A DNA stretch of 64,000 bases from NCBI GenBank assembly GCA_031254105.1, contig JAIRVB010000013.1:1-64000 (forward strand). Reading direction: 5' to 3'. Source of the stretch: Chitinispirillales bacterium (GTDB lineage Bacteria > Fibrobacterota > Chitinivibrionia > Chitinivibrionales > Chitinispirillaceae). Below, piece after piece: positions 8,884 through 17,274 of the stretch. The position numbers were made by a program, and so were the translations under genes. Below the pieces are notes generated by a model. That model saw only the letters and a program-made list of their open reading frames with translations. It was not told the DNA's origin and searched no databases. Every line of letters begins with the position of its first letter. Position 1 is the first letter of the stretch.

Positions 8884-10374
8884 ATGGGTGGATTTTTCGG
8901 GGTAGTATCCGACAAAAATGAAGAGTGCGCGATGCACCTGTTTTACGGTACCGACTATCACTGTCATCTTGGCACACGCCGGGGCGGTTTGGTTGTTTCC
9001 GACGGTACGTGTTTTTCACGTGTTATTCATGATATTTCAAATACCCAGTTCAGAAGCAAATTTGACGGAGATCTTGTCAAGCTCAACGGCAATTGCGGCA
9101 TTGGAGTCATAAGCGACTCCGAGGATCAGCCGCTTATTATTGGCTCTCATCTGGGCAGTTACGCCATAGTGACGGTAGGAGCGATAAGAAACGCCGGGGT
9201 TTTGGCAGAGAAAGCTTTCCGGAAGCGCACTGTTCATTTCTCTGAAATGAGCGGAAGCGAACTTAACTCAACAGAACTCACCGCGTCTCTGATAAATCAG
9301 GGTGAAAGTTTTGAAGAGGGTATAAAAATCTCCCAGGAGCAAATTGAGGGTTCCTCTTCCATGCTTATACTTACTAAAGAGGGCATTTACGCGGTGAGAG
9401 ACAAACTTGGCAGAGTCTCGGTTACAATTGGGAAAAGCGATAAAGGGTACGCGGTTACAATGGAAACATGCGCCTTTTATAATCTTGGTTATGAAGTAGA
9501 ACGCGAACTTGGTCCCGGAGAGGTCGTTTTTATCTCACAGAACGGTATCGAACAATGCTCTCCGCCGGGAGACCGCACACAAATATGTTCTTTTTTGTGG
9601 ATATACTATGGATATCCCGCTTCAGACTATGAAGGCGTAAACGTCGAACATTCCCGCTACTGCTGCGGCGCCAAGCTCGCCATGAGGGACATTGATGAGG
9701 GTATGGGTGAGGGAGCGTTCGATTTCGCGGCTGGCATCCCCGACTCAGGCATTGCCCACGCTCTTGGCTACGCCCAGAAAAAGCGGCTCCAGTACAGCCG
9801 TCCATTTGTAAAGTATACGCCGACATGGGCCAGATCTTTTCTGCCGCAGAACCAGACCGCGCGGGAGCTTGTCGCCAAAATGAAGCTCATTCCTATAAAA
9901 CGGTTGACTTTGGGGCATCGTATTCTTTTTTGCGATGATTCTATTGTACGCGGAACACAATTAAAAGATACCTTACAACGAATTTACGCTTACGGCGCTA
10001 AGGAGATTCATATGCGCCTTGCGTGTCCGCCGCTTTTTTTCGGATGTAATTACCTTACTTTCTCCCGCTCAAAATCCGAAACGGACCTGGCGACAAGAAA
10101 AGCGATCGTAGAGCTTGAGGGAAGCGACAGATACAATATCGAAGATTATATTGACGAAAAATCAGACAAACATATTGCTTTACTGGAGCATATACGTTTT
10201 AAAATGGGTTTGACCAGTTTAAAATTCCAGCGTCTCAAAGATATGACGGACGCGTTGGGTGTACCGGCGGAAAAACTGTGTACCTACTGCTGGACAGGCT
10301 GCGAAAGCGAAAAATCCTGCGGTATAAATAAGATAACAGAGAAGAAAAATTTAGAGACAGTGCTTTCCACATGA
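8884..10374 (+). CDS. PurF-like amidophosphoribosyltransferase homolog lacking the N-terminal Cys
   Basis: The 496-aa protein has the two-domain PurF layout: an N-terminal Ntn-hydrolase-type glutaminase domain (about 1-240) and a C-terminal type I phosphoribosyltransferase domain. The PRPP motif is intact at about 346-358 (RILFCDDSIVRGT). True PurF begins Met-Cys-Gly, and the cysteine is the glutaminase nucleophile after Met removal. Here the protein begins MGGFFG, so the nucleophile is glycine. The usual HRGQ-type segment is replaced by HLGTRRGG. Glutamine-dependent activity is therefore unlikely; ammonia-dependent or different chemistry is possible. I recall a similar MGGFFG paralog group in Bacteroidota. 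Cysteines cluster near the C-terminus (CTYCWTGCESEKSC). The start is fixed by GGGAGGCG. carB follows after 15 bases, so the two are probably cotranscribed. Confidence 0.8.
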   Translation: MGGFFGVVSDKNEECAMHLFYGTDYHCHLGTRRGGLVVSDGTCFSRVIHDISNTQFRSKFDGDLVKLNGNCGIGVISDSEDQPLIIGSHLGSYAIVTVGAIRNAGVLAEKAFRKRTVHFSEMSGSELNSTELTASLINQGESFEEGIKISQEQIEGSSSMLILTKEGIYAVRDKLGRVSVTIGKSDKGYAVTMETCAFYNLGYEVERELGPGEVVFISQNGIEQCSPPGDRTQICSFLWIYYGYPASDYEGVNVEHSRYCCGAKLAMRDIDEGMGEGAFDFAAGIPDSGIAHALGYAQKKRLQYSRPFVKYTPTWARSFLPQNQTARELVAKMKLIPIKRLTLGHRILFCDDSIVRGTQLKDTLQRIYAYGAKEIHMRLACPPLFFGCNYLTFSRSKSETDLATRKAIVELEGSDRYNIEDYIDEKSDKHIALLEHIRFKMGLTSLKFQRLKDMTDALGVPAEKLCTYCWTGCESEKSCGINKITEKKNLETVLST

Positions 10375-10389
10375 AAGGAAGTAACTAAT

Positions 10390-13300
10390 ATGCCAAAACG
10401 CGATGATGTTCACAAAATAATGATTATCGGTTCAGGGCCTATCATTATTGGGCAGGCCTGCGAGTTTGACTACTCCGGTACTCAGGCTTGTAAAGCGCTG
10501 CGAGAGCTTGGCTATCAGATTGTTCTTGTCAATTCAAATCCAGCTACAATCATGACCGATCCTGAGATCGCCGATATCACCTATATTGAGCCGCTTAACG
10601 TAGCGACGCTTACCCGCATTATCGAAAAAGAGAGGCCTCACGCGCTGCTTCCAAACCTCGGAGGCCAGAACGGTCTTAATCTTTCGATTCAACTTGCGAA
10701 AGAGGGTGTGCTTGAAAAATACGCGGTAAAACTTATTGGCGTTGACATCGAAGCGATTGAGCGTGGTGAAGACCGCATCCTCTTTAAGGAAGCGATGAAC
10801 GCTATCGGTATTGATATGGCCAAAAGCGAAGCTGTCTATACAATAGAAGACGCGGAAAAAGCGGCCGCAAATCTTGGATATCCCGTGGTTGTGCGTCCCG
10901 CCTATACGATGGGCGGAACGGGCGGCGGACTTGTTTATAATGTTGAAGAGCTGCGTACCATTGCGGGCAGAGGATTGGCCGCAAGTCTCATAAACCAGGT
11001 GCTTATAGAGGAATCTGTGCTTGGATGGGAGGAGCTTGAGCTTGAGATCGTGCGCGACTCAACCGGACATATGATTACCGTTTGTTTTATTGAAAACGTT
11101 GATCCTGTCGGAGTTCATACCGGCGACTCTTTCTGCACCGCGCCAATGCTCACAATCTCCGAAGAATTACAGAAGCGCTTACAGAACCAGGCCTATGCCA
11201 TTGTTGAGTCTGTTAAAATTATCGGCGGCTGCAATGTGCAGTTTGCTTATGATCCCAAAAGCGACCGCATCGTAGTTATTGAAATTAATCCCCGTACATC
11301 ACGTTCTTCCGCTCTTGCGTCAAAAGCTACAGGTTTTCCGATTGCGCTTGTATCCGCAAAACTCGCTTCAGGCGTAACTCTTAAGGAAATTCCTTACTGG
11401 AGAGACGGAACCCTTGATAAATATACTCCGTCAGGAGATTATGTTGTCGTAAAGTTTCCCCGCTGGGCTTTTGAAAAGTTTAAAGGTTCTCAGGACAAAC
11501 TCGGCACCCAGATGAGAGCTGTGGGCGAGGTGATGAGTATCGGCAAAAGCTACAAGGAAGCGATGCAAAAAGCGGTGCGCTCTCTTGAAATTGGACGCAG
11601 CGGGTTTGGGTTCGCCAAAAATTTTAACACATTGCCGCTTGATACGCTCCTTGACATGCTAAAAGAAGCGGCAAGCGAACGCCACTTTATTGTTTACGAA
11701 GCGCTCAGAAAAGGCGCCGCAATCGAGAAGATCCACGAGATTACAAAGATCAAGCACTGGTTCCTCAAAGAGATGAAAGACCTTGTTGATTTTGAGGAGC
11801 AGATTATCACGCATAAAGATAAAGATGATCTTCCAAATGATATTCTCGAAAAAGCCAAAAAATGGGGTTTTGCGGACAGTTATCTGGCGATGCTGCTTGG
11901 CATAACAGAAACAGTAATCAGGAAAAAAAGAATCTCCATAGGACTTATTGAGGGATGGGAAAAACTCCCTGTAAGCGGGGTAGAAAACGCGTTCTACTAT
12001 TATTCAACATTCAACAGCTCAAATAAGATAAATACCGAAAGCGGCAAACGTAAAGTGATGATTCTTGGCGGCGGGCCAAACCGTATCGGTCAGGGGATTG
12101 AATTTGACTACTGCTGCGTACACGCGGCTTTCGCGCTCAGAGATATGGGCATCGAAACCATTATGGTAAACTGTAATCCATCAACTGTGTCAACTGATTA
12201 CGACACATCCGACCGGCTGTATTTTGAACCGCTTACACGTGAGAATGTTCTCAGTATTTACGAAATGGAAAAACCGGAAGGCGTAGTCGTGCAGTTTGGC
12301 GGTCAGACTCCGCTTAATCTCGCAAATCAACTCTCCTCGGCGGGTGTAAAGATTCTTGGCACTACGCCTGACGTGATAGACTTGGCCGAAGACCGCGACC
12401 GCTTTAATTACATGATGGAAAAACTTGAGATCCCGATGCCCCCATCCGGTATGGCGGTTACTTATGAAGAAGCTCTGAACGTTGCCGCAAAAATCGGGTA
12501 CCCCGTTATGGTGCGGCCCTCTTATGTACTTGGCGGCAGAGGCATGGAAGTGGTTCACGATGGCCAAATGCTAAAAACCTACATGAATCTGGCGGTTGAT
12601 GTAACGCCGGAAAGACCTGTACTTATCGACAAGTTTCTCGAAAACGCCATAGAAGCTGAAGCTGACGCGTTAAGCGACGGTACGCAGGTTTTTATTCCTG
12701 CCGTTATGGAGCATATTGAACAGGCGGGAATTCACTCAGGCGACAGCGCGTGCGTTATACCTCCTGTCACGATTCCTCCTCAGCATGTAGAGACCATCTA
12801 CACATATACAAGTAAAATCGCCTCAGAGCTCGGTGTAGTCGGACTTATGAACATGCAGTACGCGATTGCCGGAGATATTGTTTACGTACTTGAAGCCAAC
12901 CCGCGCGCTTCGCGCACAGTTCCCATTGTGTCAAAAGTGTGCAATATCCGCATGGCAAGAATCGCAACTGAGGTAATGATGGGGAAAACATTGGCCGAAC
13001 TTGATCTGCGCAGAAATAAACTCACTCACTACGGCGTAAAAGAAGCGGTATTCCCATTTACAATGTTTCCGGAAGTCGATCCCGTACTCGGCCCTGAAAT
13101 GCGCTCCACAGGAGAGGTGCTTGGGATAGCTCAGGAGTATGGTTTAGCGTTCTTTAAAGCGGAGGAAGCAGCTAACTCTATTCTTCCTCTTTCAGGCAAT
13201 GTCCTTATCAGCGTTTCAAAGTCCGAAGGCATAGTAGCGGAAATCGGCAAAAAATTTATAGAACTCGGTTTTGGAATCTACGCAACGGAAGGCACTCACG

Positions 13301-13623
13301 AATTTCTTAAAAAGCACGGCATCGAAAGTAAAATGGTCTATAAGCTTCACGAAGTCGATAGACCAAATATTCTTGACCTGGTTACCAATAAAGATATCCA
13401 ACTGATAATCAACACTCCCATAGGTAAAAAGAGCCAGCATGACGATTCTTACATCCGTAAAGCCGCCATCAAGCACAAGCTGCCTTATATCACAACGCTT
13501 GCGGCTGCCAGAGCCGCGGCAAACGGTGTAGCCGACCGTAAAAGTAAAGAGGTCACAACCCATTCACTTCAGGAATACCACGCGGCGATAGAGAAAGCGG
13601 TGCTTGAGGCAGCGGTGGGTTGA
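10390..13623 (+). CDS. carB: Carbamoyl-phosphate synthase large subunit
   Basis: The 1077-aa protein has the full CarB length and order. The first half has a pre-ATP-grasp segment (IIGSGPIIIGQACEFDYSG) and ATP-grasp domain for carboxyphosphate formation (PAYTMGGTGGG, EINPRTSRSSALASKATG). The second half repeats the fold for carbamate phosphorylation (ILGGGPNRIGQGIEFDYCC, RPSYVLGGRGMEVV, EANPRASRTVP). A C-terminal MGS-like regulatory domain covers about residues 940-1077. It makes carbamoyl phosphate for pyrimidines and arginine, with glutamine-derived ammonia from CarA. No carA is in the window. Start: ATG after GAAAGGAAG. It sits 15 bases after the PurF-like gene. A REP-like hairpin follows its stop codon. 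Confidence 0.97.
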   Translation: MPKRDDVHKIMIIGSGPIIIGQACEFDYSGTQACKALRELGYQIVLVNSNPATIMTDPEIADITYIEPLNVATLTRIIEKERPHALLPNLGGQNGLNLSIQLAKEGVLEKYAVKLIGVDIEAIERGEDRILFKEAMNAIGIDMAKSEAVYTIEDAEKAAANLGYPVVVRPAYTMGGTGGGLVYNVEELRTIAGRGLAASLINQVLIEESVLGWEELELEIVRDSTGHMITVCFIENVDPVGVHTGDSFCTAPMLTISEELQKRLQNQAYAIVESVKIIGGCNVQFAYDPKSDRIVVIEINPRTSRSSALASKATGFPIALVSAKLASGVTLKEIPYWRDGTLDKYTPSGDYVVVKFPRWAFEKFKGSQDKLGTQMRAVGEVMSIGKSYKEAMQKAVRSLEIGRSGFGFAKNFNTLPLDTLLDMLKEAASERHFIVYEALRKGAAIEKIHEITKIKHWFLKEMKDLVDFEEQIITHKDKDDLPNDILEKAKKWGFADSYLAMLLGITETVIRKKRISIGLIEGWEKLPVSGVENAFYYYSTFNSSNKINTESGKRKVMILGGGPNRIGQGIEFDYCCVHAAFALRDMGIETIMVNCNPSTVSTDYDTSDRLYFEPLTRENVLSIYEMEKPEGVVVQFGGQTPLNLANQLSSAGVKILGTTPDVIDLAEDRDRFNYMMEKLEIPMPPSGMAVTYEEALNVAAKIGYPVMVRPSYVLGGRGMEVVHDGQMLKTYMNLAVDVTPERPVLIDKFLENAIEAEADALSDGTQVFIPAVMEHIEQAGIHSGDSACVIPPVTIPPQHVETIYTYTSKIASELGVVGLMNMQYAIAGDIVYVLEANPRASRTVPIVSKVCNIRMARIATEVMMGKTLAELDLRRNKLTHYGVKEAVFPFTMFPEVDPVLGPEMRSTGEVLGIAQEYGLAFFKAEEAANSILPLSGNVLISVSKSEGIVAEIGKKFIELGFGIYATEGTHEFLKKHGIESKMVYKLHEVDRPNILDLVTNKDIQLIINTPIGKKSQHDDSYIRKAAIKHKLPYITTLAAARAAANGVADRKSKEVTTHSLQEYHAAIEKAVLEAAVG

Positions 13624-13652
13624 TTTTTTACGTTTGCGTTTTTCGCGGCTGC

Positions 13653-13671
13653 GGGCGGCCAACGGCCGCCC
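13653..13671. repeat. REP-like hairpin after carB
   Basis: GGGCGGCC-AAC-GGCCGCCC is a perfect 8-bp stem with a three-base loop, 30 bases after the carB stop. There is no poly-T tail. It belongs to the GC-rich hairpin family found in many intergenic regions of this window. Confidence 0.75.
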
Positions 13672-13712
13672 GTATATCACACATTCATGCAATACATTCT
13701 TATAACATCCCC

Positions 13713-13742
13713 ATGTAGGGCGAACCTGCGTGTTCGTCCTAT
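13713..13742. repeat. REP-like hairpin (AGGGCGAAC/GTTCGTCCT type)
   Basis: AGGGCGAAC and GTTCGTCCT pair around a short loop with one G-T mismatch. The unit is close to that at 54148-54169. It lies between carB and the convergent flagellar-like gene. Confidence 0.6.
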
Positions 13743-13835
13743 CTTTTGTATACATGCCAAACATAGACATATAAAAAACAGGCGTATAATATCCGGATTG
13801 TATGCGCCGCGTGTTATTTACGGACGCGCGGCTGC

Positions 13836-13855
13836 GGGCGACCGATGGCCGCCCC
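13836..13855. repeat. REP-like hairpin (GGGCGACC/GGCCGCCC type)
   Basis: GGGCGACCGATGGCCGCCCC is an imperfect palindrome followed by TACGGG. The same word with small changes occurs near 38558 and inside mnmE near 39662. Confidence 0.65.
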
Positions 13856-13907
13856 TACGGGTGTTTGGGTTTGTTGGGTATATCTTTGAAAACGATATGG
13901 TCGAAAA

Positions 13908-14204
13908 TTACCCTGCCAAATCAATCGTCTCGCCTAACATATCATTCTTCGCCGCGATCATTTTGAGATTTGCGCCGTAGACATTCTTATCTGATACAAG
14001 GCTTGTCATATCGGCAGCCAAATCCTGCGCGTTGTAACCAACCGCTGAGATGGAAACTGTATCTTTAGCGGCGCCTTCAGACTGCAACAGTCTTTGTGAT
14101 TGAAAATTTTCGGTATTTGCGTTGGCTACGGAGTGAGCGGTGTTATCAATTCTTGTGGCAGCAGCCCGCATTCCGCTTACGGATGGGTTGAAAGACAGTT
14201 CCAT
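13908..14204 (-). CDS. Orphan flagellar rod/hook-like small protein
   Basis: The 98-aa protein starts MELSFNPSVSGMRAA and has the segment NTAHSVANANTENF. This matches the N-terminal signature of flagellar rod and hook proteins (FlgB, FlgC, FlgE, FlgG type, ANxxT). Its C-terminal half is predicted helical, as in the rod C-terminal domain. Full-length FlgC is about 135-150 aa, so this is a minimal or orphan member. No other flagellar gene is in the window. The start follows AGGAGAGTGTA. It is divergent from the metalloprotease gene at 14384. It might be a relic or a structural protein in a non-flagellar role. Confidence 0.6.
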   Translation of the reverse strand: MELSFNPSVSGMRAAATRIDNTAHSVANANTENFQSQRLLQSEGAAKDTVSISAVGYNAQDLAADMTSLVSDKNVYGANLKMIAAKNDMLGETIDLAG

Positions 14205-14281
14205 TACACTCTCCTTTTTTATACAATTCTACTATTTTAATATAATAAAAAAATGAGGATTTTTCAAGAGGCTTGATTAAT

Positions 14282-14310
14282 TTGACAATTAGAGCTTATA
14301 TGCTTATATT
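14282..14310 (+). promoter_or_regulatory. Sigma-70-type promoter for the metalloprotease gene
   Basis: TTGACA at 14282-14287 and TATATT at 14305-14310 are separated by exactly 17 bases. They lie about 75 bases before the GTG start at 14384. The -35 matches consensus and the -10 differs at one position. Confidence 0.65.
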
Positions 14311-14383
14311 ATAGATGTAGCGAAGCTTTCACGTAAGATGCTTTTATGCGTTATACTTAACTTATCCAGGAAAGGGACGCGCA

Positions 14384-16675
14384 GTGAAAAAAATTTTATT
14401 TGCCGCTCTCGGTATTATTATGTCCGCTGTCTGCGTTTGGACGCAGGCGCAGGAGGTGTTTCAGGCCCGCCCCAGTAACGTGAATAACGACCACCCGTGG
14501 ACCAGTTTCATTCACTCAAACCGGTTTACTATTTGGTATAGCACGAATGCCGGCGATTGCGCCAATCTTACCACCGCGCAGGCTAATACCGCGCTAAACG
14601 AACTTGAGTTGATCTACGAAACGTTTATCCATCGCGATAGTTTTCCGGCTCCTTATGCCGTAAACGCGACGAAATACAAAATGGGCGTTTGGGTGCTGCG
14701 CAACGGCAGTAATTGCAGCAACACTGTCGGTACAAGGTTCTGCGGCGGCACTTCTACATGCAGTGAAGGACACGCTTTCGGCGGAACCATAGGCAACCCC
14801 CGCGGCCCAGGTATGTGGCTTTCAAGCAGCGCAGTGGGTGATAAATGGGCGCTTGCTCATGAGCTTATGCATGGTTTGCAGGGGATGACAGGTGGGATGT
14901 CGGGCGGCAATACGAACCAGGGCGCCAACTTTAGCGGTTGGTTCTGGGAATCCCACGCCAACCTCACGCCGCACCAGGTTTACCCCAGCGCGAATGATAT
15001 TCACTACTGTTCGGAGATGTATTTGCGCCAATCAAACCGTTATTTAGGCAGTACGCGCAACCGCTATTGCAACTGGTTGTTTTTTGAATACATTCAGGAT
15101 ACGCTTGGTCTTGGAGTTGTTAACAATATTTGGGCAAAATCAAGTGGTCAGTCCCAAGCCGATCCGATGTCTGAGATTATGCGTCAGAACAACATAAGCC
15201 AAACGCAGTTTAATAACTACTTTGGCGACTTCGCAAGAAAAGCGGTAATTTATGACTTTAAACGAGGCGCAGGTTTCCGCAGCAGGTACAATGCCGGCAG
15301 CGTATCCGAAAGATTCAAATACTCACGCTACACGCGTCTCGAACCGCTTGACACAGCCAACAACCGTTATGTGTCGGCGTTTCATACCTCGCCTCAGCGT
15401 TACGCGTATAACATAATCCGCCTTTATCCGGATGCGGGCGGCAATTTCAGCGCAGGTACAACAGTGACCGTGAAGTTCAGGGGCGATGTGCAAACGGCAA
15501 ACAATATAACCAATTATACCAGAACGAATAATACCCCGGAACCAACAGCCGCGAATCTTCCCAATAATCCGGGTTCCGACTGGCGTTACAGCCTCGTAGC
15601 AGTCACCGGCGACGCCGCGTCAACTTCCGCGAGTGTTGCCGCGCGTTACAGCGACCTCAACAGTACGGCAAACGGAATCGGCAATGATATTACTATGACC
15701 ATGCAAAACGGGGAAACCCAGTTGTATTTAGTCGTTGCGGCTACACCGGCCATTCATCACAGAATAAACTGGGATCAGCCCTATTTTACTATTTACAGAT
15801 TTCCATATATGGTGGAGATCAACGGCGCGAAGCCGGAAGGATTTCAAACTAAGAGTACCACGAACATGACACAACATGCCAATGGCGGCGGGTGGCGGGC
15901 AAACACGGCGACAGTCGCCTCAACCGCTTATATCGGCCCCTATGCGCGTGTTGAAAGCGGAACTGTCAGCGGCAACGCCCGTATTGAGGATCGCGCGGTT
16001 GTAAGGGGCAGCTCTACGGTCAGCGGCAACGCTATCGTTAGAGGTAACGCGTTAGTAGTCGGCGGTACGGTCACAGACAGCGCTATTATCTCCGAAAACG
16101 CGTCCGTTTGGTCAGGGCGGTATTCAGGCGGCGCGCGTATTGACGGCGGAGTAAACATTCACCTCAGCAACAGCGCCGGGGTATCCGGCAGCGGACGCAT
16201 CGGCGGCGGGGACTCGTGGACGGAAGGAAACAATGTCGCCCTTAATGTCTCAGGCACAGCGCAGATTGTTGGCGATGGCGAACTCTACGGCATAACCATA
16301 TCAAGCGGCGTAAAATACGGCATTGTAGATAACGCCACCGCAAATAAGTCAAGCCTCCCAACAGAAGTCACCAAACCCCGTTCCATGCAGTGGTACGATG
16401 GAACTGTTAGCGCAGCCCAAGCTCCCAAAATCAAAACAGCGAAACGTTTCACATTCGATAACCGCGGCGTTCTTCACTACAACCTCGGCGGCCCGGACGC
16501 TTCCGCAAAGCTGACGTTTTTTGATATTCGCGGAAGAGTACTGAACAGTGTGCCGCTTAATGGACAGCAGGGAAAGATTGATGCGCGTGTCAATATGGGT
16601 TCGCAGGTTATGTTTTGGAAAATTGAGAATGACGGCGGGGTGGTTGGTCAGGGTAAGATCGGGGTAGTGAGGTAA
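14384..16675 (+). CDS. Secreted HExxH metalloprotease with beta-helix and C-terminal sorting domain (DUF6055-like)
   Basis: The 763-aa protein starts at GTG after AGGAAAGGGA. A signal peptide (MKKILFAALGIIMSAV...) covers about residues 1-22. The zinc-protease motif HELMH is at 159-163, and a third ligand is probably Glu189 in WFWESHANL. This arrangement resembles DUF6055 secreted proteins. Residues about 505-640 are a run of short repeats (GPYARVESG, SGNARIEDRAVVRG, SGNAIVRGNALVVGG) like a left-handed beta-helix. The last 75 residues (ASAKLTFFDIRGRVL... to the final VVR) resemble type IX-like sorting domains of Fibrobacter and Bacteroidota. It is probably exported and surface-attached. Substrate unknown. 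Confidence 0.75.
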   Translation: MKKILFAALGIIMSAVCVWTQAQEVFQARPSNVNNDHPWTSFIHSNRFTIWYSTNAGDCANLTTAQANTALNELELIYETFIHRDSFPAPYAVNATKYKMGVWVLRNGSNCSNTVGTRFCGGTSTCSEGHAFGGTIGNPRGPGMWLSSSAVGDKWALAHELMHGLQGMTGGMSGGNTNQGANFSGWFWESHANLTPHQVYPSANDIHYCSEMYLRQSNRYLGSTRNRYCNWLFFEYIQDTLGLGVVNNIWAKSSGQSQADPMSEIMRQNNISQTQFNNYFGDFARKAVIYDFKRGAGFRSRYNAGSVSERFKYSRYTRLEPLDTANNRYVSAFHTSPQRYAYNIIRLYPDAGGNFSAGTTVTVKFRGDVQTANNITNYTRTNNTPEPTAANLPNNPGSDWRYSLVAVTGDAASTSASVAARYSDLNSTANGIGNDITMTMQNGETQLYLVVAATPAIHHRINWDQPYFTIYRFPYMVEINGAKPEGFQTKSTTNMTQHANGGGWRANTATVASTAYIGPYARVESGTVSGNARIEDRAVVRGSSTVSGNAIVRGNALVVGGTVTDSAIISENASVWSGRYSGGARIDGGVNIHLSNSAGVSGSGRIGGGDSWTEGNNVALNVSGTAQIVGDGELYGITISSGVKYGIVDNATANKSSLPTEVTKPRSMQWYDGTVSAAQAPKIKTAKRFTFDNRGVLHYNLGGPDASAKLTFFDIRGRVLNSVPLNGQQGKIDARVNMGSQVMFWKIENDGGVVGQGKIGVVR

Positions 16676-16824
16676 GATATGGGAAAGGCGGCCCTTAGTG
16701 TCCGCCCTTTAATTTAATCTACCCTTTGACTTTCGCAGCCGATGGTAAATCAACTGCGCGAAGTGTCTTTCCTAAAGAAAATAAAACTTTCATTATATAG
16801 TAATTCAACTTCAAAATAGATGTC

Positions 16825-16888
16825 CGAATCCAGAAATAGAAGATCAAATCACCTCATTTCTGCATTCTGCATTATTATTTCTGCATTA
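16825..16888. repeat. MITE-like inverted repeat, degraded copy
   Basis: The right end (TTTCTGCATTCTGCATTA then TTATTTCTGCATTA) matches the family fully. The left end, GAATCCAGAAATAGA, is a mutated form of TAATGCAGAAATA. It lies downstream of the metalloprotease gene. Confidence 0.55.
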
Positions 16889-16963
16889 ATAAAACCCTAT
16901 TTGGTTCCCATCTGTCTTTTACAGGACATTATTCTTACATTTTCAATATTTTAGTTTTAACAA

Positions 16964-17182
16964 TTACCTTTTGCCCTGACGTACTTTTGTATTTTGCTTC
17001 AACGGACCTCTGTATGGAACTATTTCTAACGTATAACCTAACGGCCTCAATACCTTAAAAAGCGTATTTATCTGCGGGGCCGCTTTCATACTTTCCATTC
17101 CTGCGATAGCAGATTGTTTTATCCCTGCTTTATCCGCAAGCTCCTTTTGAGTAAATCCCTTCGTTTCCCTTGCTTCAATCAA
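16964..17182 (-). CDS. XRE-family helix-turn-helix protein, possibly frameshifted antitoxin
   Basis: The readable product is 72 aa from a TTG at 17182. It has an XRE/HigA-type helix-turn-helix (GFTQKELADKAGIKQSAIAGME). Translation upstream in the same frame continues plausibly as antitoxin N-terminus (DDLWNDSELLTEDEKN, then SLIGKLIEARE), but has no start codon. An ATG at about 17277 reads ATG TAT ATT TGA; removing one T would join it to this frame. So either the TTG is used, although GGAAAG abuts it with no spacing, or the gene has lost its start by a one-base frameshift. No partner toxin is adjacent. It lies just downstream of the pilin operon. Confidence 0.5.
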   Translation of the reverse strand: MIEARETKGFTQKELADKAGIKQSAIAGMESMKAAPQINTLFKVLRPLGYTLEIVPYRGPLKQNTKVRQGKR

Positions 17183-17274
17183 CTTTCCAATAAGAGAGAC
17201 TTCAAAGTTTATGCTGTTTTTTTCATCTTCCGTGAGTAATTCTGAGTCATTCCAGAGATCATCAAATATACATT

